From Glossina fuscipes (lineage: Eukaryota; Arthropoda; Insecta; Diptera; Glossinidae), in the NCBI RefSeq assembly GCF_014805625.2, contig NW_023998441.1, positions 373,957 through 437,956 on the forward strand: a stretch of 64,000 bases of DNA, in the 5' to 3' direction. Made by a program: the position numbers and the translations under genes. The notes below the pieces were generated by a model. The model saw only the letters and a program-made list of their open reading frames with translations. It ran no database searches and was not told the origin of the DNA. Positions within the stretch are counted from its first letter, which is position 1, and every line of letters begins with the position of its first letter. Below, one piece after another: positions 58,255 through 64,000 of this stretch.

Positions 58255-58522
58255 ATTCCCTGAAAGCTCCACTGTAGATATCTTAAAACGATTAGAAAAA
58301 CAACAGCAACTTGAAGGAAATAAGAAGACCTTAGAATCACGCGCTCTCACTCAGGAAGATGAAGTTCTTGAGGTCAAAGTATCGCAAGAGCAAAAAAACC
58401 TTCTTACGTCTTACCCCACACGATTTTTGATCACCTTTCTAGAGGCGCTTATTGAAAAAGCCGAAGATGGCCCTATTTTAATTAATATTCAAGATGAATC
58501 GTATGAGAATTTTTGCCGTTAA
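58255..58522 (+). pseudogene. Coding-like segment upstream of the UBE4-like pseudogene
   Basis: An open stretch reads STVDILKRLEKQQQLEG, then ALTQEDEVLEVKVSQEQ, then LLTSYPTRFLITFLEALIEK and IQDESYENFCR, ending at TAA. Its composition is protein-like and it lies on the same strand 360 bp before the first UBE4-like exon, so it may be an N-terminal exon of the same decayed gene. I do not recognise the sequence firmly, and it could belong to another gene. Confidence 0.4.
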
Positions 58523-59787
58523 TCTGGTTTTAAATATATCCTTTTGATCAAAGACATTGGCTCGTGGCTTTTTCCGAAATAATGGCCTTGGTGCAGCGTG
58601 TGTAAAAGCTAACGGGACATAAATCCTTGAAAAAAAACATTGTATTTATTATTTCAATCAAAGTCTTGAAGACGCTCTAAAGTTTTGCGAAAATTTGTCA
58701 TATCTTACAATCTTACAACTCCGACAAATCTTTTCATTCTTATTCTTAAATCACTTAAAGTCATAAATTTCGTAGTGTTGATGAGGAAAACATTTTATGT
58801 AAATTAGAAACAAGGAAAGCCTTGGCTTTTTTTCGGTCTGAAAAATTGAGTTCAGAAAGTTGTCCAATTTTTGATTGAATAGGTGTTACGTACGACACCC
58901 GAAATGCAAGAACGTCTTAGATACCTGGATAGTACTTTGGGCTCTGCTTCGGGTAACGAGTATTACGAAAATCTTTGCATGAAAGCGGTAAATCAAAGCT
59001 TAGTACGTGCCGTAAGACATATTCATGATTACGCTTGCCCTTAGCTTTATCCATTGTTGGGGAGGATGCAAACAGAAATAAGGCAAGCAAATCTTGTAAC
59101 TTTAAAGAAAAAAGTTTTTTTGCTTCTCAATTTCTTTGTGAAGCAGAAACGTACCTCTCAGATGGATGAAACACTAATTGACTTCACCACACCCAATTCC
59201 AATGCAAATGGTAAGTTATTGGAATAATAAAAATTGTGGAATATTTTCTAAAACAATATTAAAAATCGTTTTTGTGCATAAATAAACTATAGGTGCTGTT
59301 TATATAGACAGCTTAACCGCGCAGTTATTTTCCATATCGGTTTTACCGAAGAATCAGAACGGTCCTTATGAATTCTCTGGCGATTTTGCTTTAGATTCGA
59401 GACATACCGATCCATCTTTATGGGAATGCATGGCTAATCATCAAAACTCTTTGTTTACGCTTATCAAGCAGTTATTAATGCAAGATGCCAACAACAAACA
59501 AAAAATGTTGGAATGGTTCGCGAAATTTGCTAAAACAAAACGCAAGTGATGCGTTTGTGATCTGTCTTACGTCTATGCTGTTGCGGTTGGGGACTCTTCT
59601 TTGTGAGTCCGTGCGTAAGGTCAAATTGTTGTTTATTGTATTAAATCGAAGAGTCAAAAATTTATAACAAATAGAAATGCATACCGAAGGGATTGCAAAG
59701 TTTATAAATTCTTGATTAGCATATATATCAAAATCTATATAGCAATGGCCGTGGGTCTGTCTTTGGAATCGTAATTAAGAAAGTTTG

Positions 59788-61213
59788 TCTAAAAAAAATA
59801 CAAACCTTTCAACACTCAATCCTAAGACGTTGTACCGGATTATCCCGCTCAACACCAACATCAATTTTACGTTCCGTCTCATATGAACTCCCTGTAGCTA
59901 AGAGGATTTTTCTTGTAACTGCAAAAGAACTTCTCCATCTTTAAACCTGCCTTCTTTGACAAAGTCGCTTCCAAGCACAATTACGGCATCAATAGTTACT
60001 CTAACTGCTTCAAAAAATTCAGTAACATCTTCAATAAAGTTAACACAATACCCTCTTGGAATAATATCATTCATGATAAGTGCGTAGCGGAATTAATTCG
60101 ATCACCAATTCAAAAAAAAATCGGTCAAGGTCTTGTCTTCGAATTGTTTGTCTGCAAAAATTTAACCACTTCGTCGAAAATAACTTCAAAATATACGCAA
60201 CGGATGGATCTGTCAATTCGGACATTTCTAGTTTCTCAATTATAGAATACCCAAATTTACTTTTACGAAAATTCAAAGTTCTACAAGAACTATTATCTAC
60301 GTTCATTGAACTTCTAGCCATCAGACAGGCGATCCTCCTTGCATCTGAAAATAAACTGAAAAAATTTGTAGTTTTCTCTGACAGCAAATCGGCTCTGACT
60401 TTAATCAAGAACAAAGACCCATACAATATGTACGTCTTCGATATTTACAACCTTTTAAAAGACCCAAGTATTGAAAAATGCCACATCATGTGGATCCCAG
60501 GTCACTGCGGTTTTAGTATCAATGAAAAAGCTGACTTCCATGCTCGTCAAGCTAGGTTTGATGGTACGGTTTTGTCCATAAACTACNNNNNNNNNNNNNN
60601 NNNNNNNNNNNNNNNNNNNNNNNNNNNNNNNNNNNNNNNNNNNNNNNNNNNNNNNNNNNNNNNNNNNNNNNNNNNNNNNNNNNNNNTCTTCTGTTAGTTA
60701 AAAAACTTATCGTAAAAGAATGGAAAGACGAGTATCGTGTTTTAGCTAGAGAAAAAAGTGAACGGCTTTTCTACAAAATTTACCCTTTTTTGACACCCAC
60801 ACTTCTACCTACAGGAAAATTTACAACATGAGAATATAAAGTTCTTCACCGTCTTATGAGTAATCGCACCTACGACAAGGTATATTTTAAAATGATCAAA
60901 GTCTCCTCCACTGATATTTGTGAAGAATGCAATATTACTGAGTCTGCCAAGCACCTTATTTTTGAGTGCAGTAGGTTTGACAACCTCAGACAGTCTTTCA
61001 GTATATTTAGCTTGTATAAAAATTTGTATGAAATTTTTCGTGCTGGTAAGTTTAGGCATTTGAAGTAACTGGCTGCCTTTATCAAATCAGCTGATTTTTC
61101 GTTCTAGTTTTGCATTCATAATTTCTTTTACAAGCACGGATGGCGTATACTTTTTTTCTTTTGTAGGCATTGCTAGCCGGAGTTTTGACTGTAGAGTACC
61201 AAGTACGGTGATG
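59788..61213 (+). mobile_element. Element C: fragment of the element B LINE family
   Basis: Nearly identical to element B from about 26765 to 28110 (RT thumb, RNase H, C-terminal zinc region, start of 3' UTR). Defects include a shift near 60090, a TGG-to-TGA change at 60829-60831 and a CAA-to-TAA change at 61066-61068. Both ends lie inside the family sequence and no A-tail remains. It sits within the UBE4-like pseudogene and contains the assembly gap. Confidence 0.88.
60587..60686. other. Assembly gap (100 N)
   Basis: A run of exactly 100 N inside element C. Sequence on both sides aligns to consecutive parts of element B (AACTAC before, TCTTCTGTTAGTTAAAAAAC after), with only about 15 bases missing, so the true gap is probably short and 100 is a placeholder length. 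Confidence 0.97.
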
Positions 61214-62154
61214 AAAAATCATCATCTACGTGCTAAGCTAGCGTAAGCTTTGGACTTGTTCTTACCAAAGCGTGCAACGGGGGCACCATTTCAGACGCAC
61301 ATATTCGATTTGGATCCGGAACGTTTAAAAGTAGTCCCTAGTTTACTTAACGTTTTTGTTTCAATTGAAATGACTGGATAACCTGTGCAATTTGAATAAA
61401 AGCTTAAATATCAGCGACCGATGAATGCCATCATAGACATTCTTTGGACAAAAGAGGAATACGTTCAATGTTTTCGCAATTTGGCCGTCGAAGCCGAATG
61501 TACGAATGCAATATGGAAGCCATTGAATCACCAATATTCTTCTTATCAATTCATTGATAAACGATGCCATCTTTCTTCCGGGTAAAAAAATAAGATTATA
61601 TTTGAATTATTTTTTTTTATGCTCATTGATTATTTGATTGCGTTCTAGACGAATCACTTGAAAATTTACAACAAATACGTGAATTGCAAGAAGCTCAGGC
61701 GAACTGTGAATGGGATAATTTACTTGAAATTTTTATAGATCCATCGCATTATCGCACCTGAAAAATATGTGCATTAATTCATCAAACATGTCTCTTCTAA
61801 AAGAAAGAGCGTTAGCTTCACATAGCGCTTTCAGAACACATTGTTGTCCTTAATGCCATAACTGCAATTTGAGAAGAAAATAAAAAGGGAGTTGAGAATG
61901 AAACCAAAGAAACTACGTTGTGTAGATCTGATCATTATCAAATGTAATAATATCCACCGTTTCTATTAGCGTTCGATAGATATTCCATCTTAAGGGTGTG
62001 TTATGATCCATATCGCTTTTAAAATGCCTTTGGGAATAACTTATCTTTTTATATTGTGGTAGGGTTTTCATAAAATACCGTCGAATTCCACGACAATCAA
62101 AATTCAGCGTTCAGCACCTAACCAGTACTTAATGATTCATAAATTAGATCAGTC

Positions 62155-62186
62155 GGCATTCGATTTTCCCCTATTTTGAAAAATTT
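62155..62186 (+). repeat. 32-bp direct repeat, left copy
   Basis: GGCATTCGATTTTCCCCTAT followed by TTTGAAAAATTT, identical to 62324-62355, 169 bp away. The right copy ends where LINE similarity begins. Confidence 0.93.
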
Positions 62187-62323
62187 GATGTTAATTCTTT
62201 CCATATATTCATACAAGCGCGTGAAACATAATATATAATCTTGTATATATAAATGTATAAAAAATATGCATTCATCTCCCCTTGTACGTCTCCTGAATAG
62301 TTTTATACAATTTTTATAGGCGT

Positions 62324-62355
62324 GGCATTCGATTTTCCCCTATTTTGAAAAATTT
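62324..62355 (+). repeat. 32-bp direct repeat, right copy
   Basis: Exact repeat of 62155-62186, immediately upstream of the CR1/Jockey-group fragment. Confidence 0.93.
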
Positions 62356-64000
62356 CCACATATCCCTCTCATGTTTCTTTTAATGGCTCTAATTCCTCGG
62401 ATGATTTTGAAATCTCAAATCTATTTGCTGAGTATTTCCGACGTAACTTTTCGATTGCTAATTTCGATTTATCAGCAAACTACCCATATCCTATAACTAA
62501 CTCGGTTTCAATACCTAACTTAGTTATTTTGGAAGATGACGTTTTTAAAGGGTTGAGTTCTCTAAAATACAGTTGTTCGCCTGGACCTGGTGGAATTCCA
62601 TCATGTGTACTTAAATCTTGCGCTGTCGAGTTATGTGGTGTGATCTCAAAGATTTTTAACATGTTCTTGTATTTAGGTGTTTTCCCTTCATGTTGGAAGA
62701 GTAGTTTCCTTATTCCTATTCACAAAAGTGGAAGTAGACAACTCGTTGAGAAATACAGGGTCATAGCAAAGTTGAGTGTCCTGCCTAAGCTGTTTGAGCG
62801 AATAATTCGTATATTTCTCCACACCAGTATGGCTTTCAGAAAGGAAGATCTACGGTCACCAATTTGTTGTTAGTTGTTGTGTTTTCAAGGCTTTTTCTAG
62901 TGGCTCTCGCACAGATGTTATTTACACTGATTTAAGCAAAGCATTTGATGGTTAACCATAGACTACTTATCTTTAAACTCCAAGCCTCTGGTTTCTCACC
63001 CTACTTAGTGAAATGGATAAGCTCTTATCTGCACAATAGATCCTTCAGGGTTTTGTTTAACTTCATCACCTCGGATGAATTCCCCGTTACGTCTGGCGTA
63101 CCTCAAGGAAGTCATTTAGGTCCCATTTTATTTAGTTTATACATTAACGATCTTCCATCGGTGGTTAATTCCAGCCAGATCTTAATGTATGCTGATGATG
63201 TGAAACTTTTTTCTTCCTTCTCTGTTGAATTGCAATCACATCAATTTCAAGGTGAGTTGGATAATTTTGTCGCATGGTGCTTTTTGAATCTTCTGAAACT
63301 AAACCTAAATAAATGTAAGAAGCTTTCTTTCCCAAGAAGAAAGTCATTGACTCGCATAAATTGGAGGACGTCGATACGTTCACAGATTTAGGCGTTCTAT
63401 TTGACCATAGATTACGTGTTAACTTGCATATTGAGCTCTCGTTAAGCAAAGCTATGTTCGCGCTTGGTTTTATAAAAAGGTGGTCCAAAGAGCTTGATGA
63501 TCCCTACATTACGAGAAGGGTGTACATGTGTTTGGTTAGACCCATACTCGAGTATGCTCCCGTTGTGTGGTCCCCTTCATATAGGTGCTATGTAGATTCA
63601 ATCGAATCCGTTCAAAAGCAATTCTTGCTGTTTGCCCTTAGCAATTTGTGTTGAGATCCGATTGCCTCTCTTCCCCCCTATGAAAATAGGTTGCTTCTGT
63701 TATCCTTACCGTCTCTTGAGAAACGTAGGTTTGTTCTTGGCGTTCCCTTTGTAATCAAAGTAATAAATGGTGCTATTGACTGACCTTCATTACTTGGTGA
63801 AATAAGCTTTAATGTCCCTAACCGCTTCTCTAGGCACTTTATCTTGGTTAAGCTTAGTTAGTGTAAATATAATTATGCGCTGTCTAATCCGCTCAGAGTA
63901 GTTTGCAAGACCCTAAATGACGTCTATCACTTATTCTCGTTATCGGACTCTTTAAAGTCCATTAAAGCAACATTGCTTAATACGCGCGATTTACCTATCT
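62356..64000 (+). mobile_element. CR1/Jockey-group LINE, degraded, open at the right edge
   Basis: From 62356 the frame gives an endonuclease-RT linker (SDDFEISNLFAEYF), then LEDDVFKGLSSLKYSCSPG, PSCWKSSFLIPIHKSG and LPKLFERII. After frame changes come GFQKGRSTVTN, TDLSKAFDG, VTSGVPQGSHLGPILFSLYI and LMYADDVKLF, then the thumb motifs TDLGVLFDHRL and RPILEYAPVVWSP. The SGVPQGS-LGPILF and absence of RNase H in view favour the CR1/Jockey group. At least four frame breaks are present. Confidence 0.82.

Larger units (their letters stand above)
58883..61761 (+). pseudogene. UBE4/UFD2-like E4 ubiquitin ligase pseudogene, introns retained, split by a LINE
   Basis: UBE4A/B proteins extend ubiquitin chains; the large core domain precedes a U-box. 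Exon-like pieces: 58883-59210 ([18 protein letters not shown], then [15 protein letters not shown]), joined across an 81-bp GT-AG intron to 59293 onward (IDSLTAQLFSISVLPKNQ, SLFTLIKQLLMQ, QKMLEWFAK, then frame-shifted ASDAFVICLTSMLLRL). After a LINE copy (59788-61213) come 61253-61581 (TQTHIFDLDPERLKVVPSL, YQRPMNAIIDILWTKEEY, INSLINDAIFLP), a 67-bp intron, and 61649-61761 (DESLENLQQIRELQEAQ). The order and INDAIFLxDE motif fit the UBE4 core. Stops (for example in the TG*PVQFE segment and ACP*LYP), frameshifts and no visible U-box show decay. Retained introns argue for a duplicated gene rather than a retrocopy. Confidence 0.72.

Overview
This window looks like AT-rich eukaryotic, most likely dipteran insect, nuclear DNA. 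Three things point that way: an intron-rich host gene with canonical GT-AG splice sites, many I-clade and CR1/Jockey-group LINEs, and a TATA-less Inr+DPE core promoter of the Drosophila LINE type. No bacterial operon, CRISPR array or rRNA gene was seen. The species cannot be named from the sequence alone.

The one apparently intact host gene is a spondin-2/mindin-like secreted protein on the minus strand. Five exons lie between 55114 and 32413, every junction checks in phase, and the predicted protein is about 533 residues: signal peptide, spondin domain, acidic linker, one thrombospondin type-1 repeat. Its introns are 15.1 kb, 1.9 kb, 82 bp and 4.0 kb. Introns 1 and 2 hold several dead LINE copies.

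The rest is mostly mobile DNA and decayed gene copies. Left part (1-10 kb): a CR1/Jockey-group RT remnant, a Ty3/Gypsy pol remnant, a tRNA-headed SINE whose 3' tail resembles an I-type LINE elsewhere in the window, an Xbp1-like pseudogene and a GGTGTAGG minisatellite. 10.5-17.7 kb: two solo LTRs of about 1.97 and 1.80 kb in opposite orientation, each with TG...CA ends and an ACAT target duplication. 19.2-28.8 kb: a nested pair of I-clade LINEs. Element B (22505-28285, 5.8 kb, near full length) sits inside element A and is flanked by a perfect 13-bp target duplication. 28.8-32.4 kb: a LINE RNase H remnant and a KIF-binding-protein-like pseudogene. 32.4-55.1 kb: the spondin-like gene. 58-62 kb: an intron-retaining UBE4/UFD2-like pseudogene split by a further copy of the element B family (with a 100-N assembly gap). 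62.3-64 kb: a degraded CR1/Jockey-group LINE running off the right edge.

No genuinely new enzymatic system is demonstrable. The observations most worth following are the inverted pair of structured LTRs with conserved TATA-Inr-splice-donor leaders, the SINE/LINE tail pair, the Xbp1 pseudogene that appears to have lost one IRE1 processing site, and the concentration of three unrelated decayed host-gene copies in one transposon-rich window.
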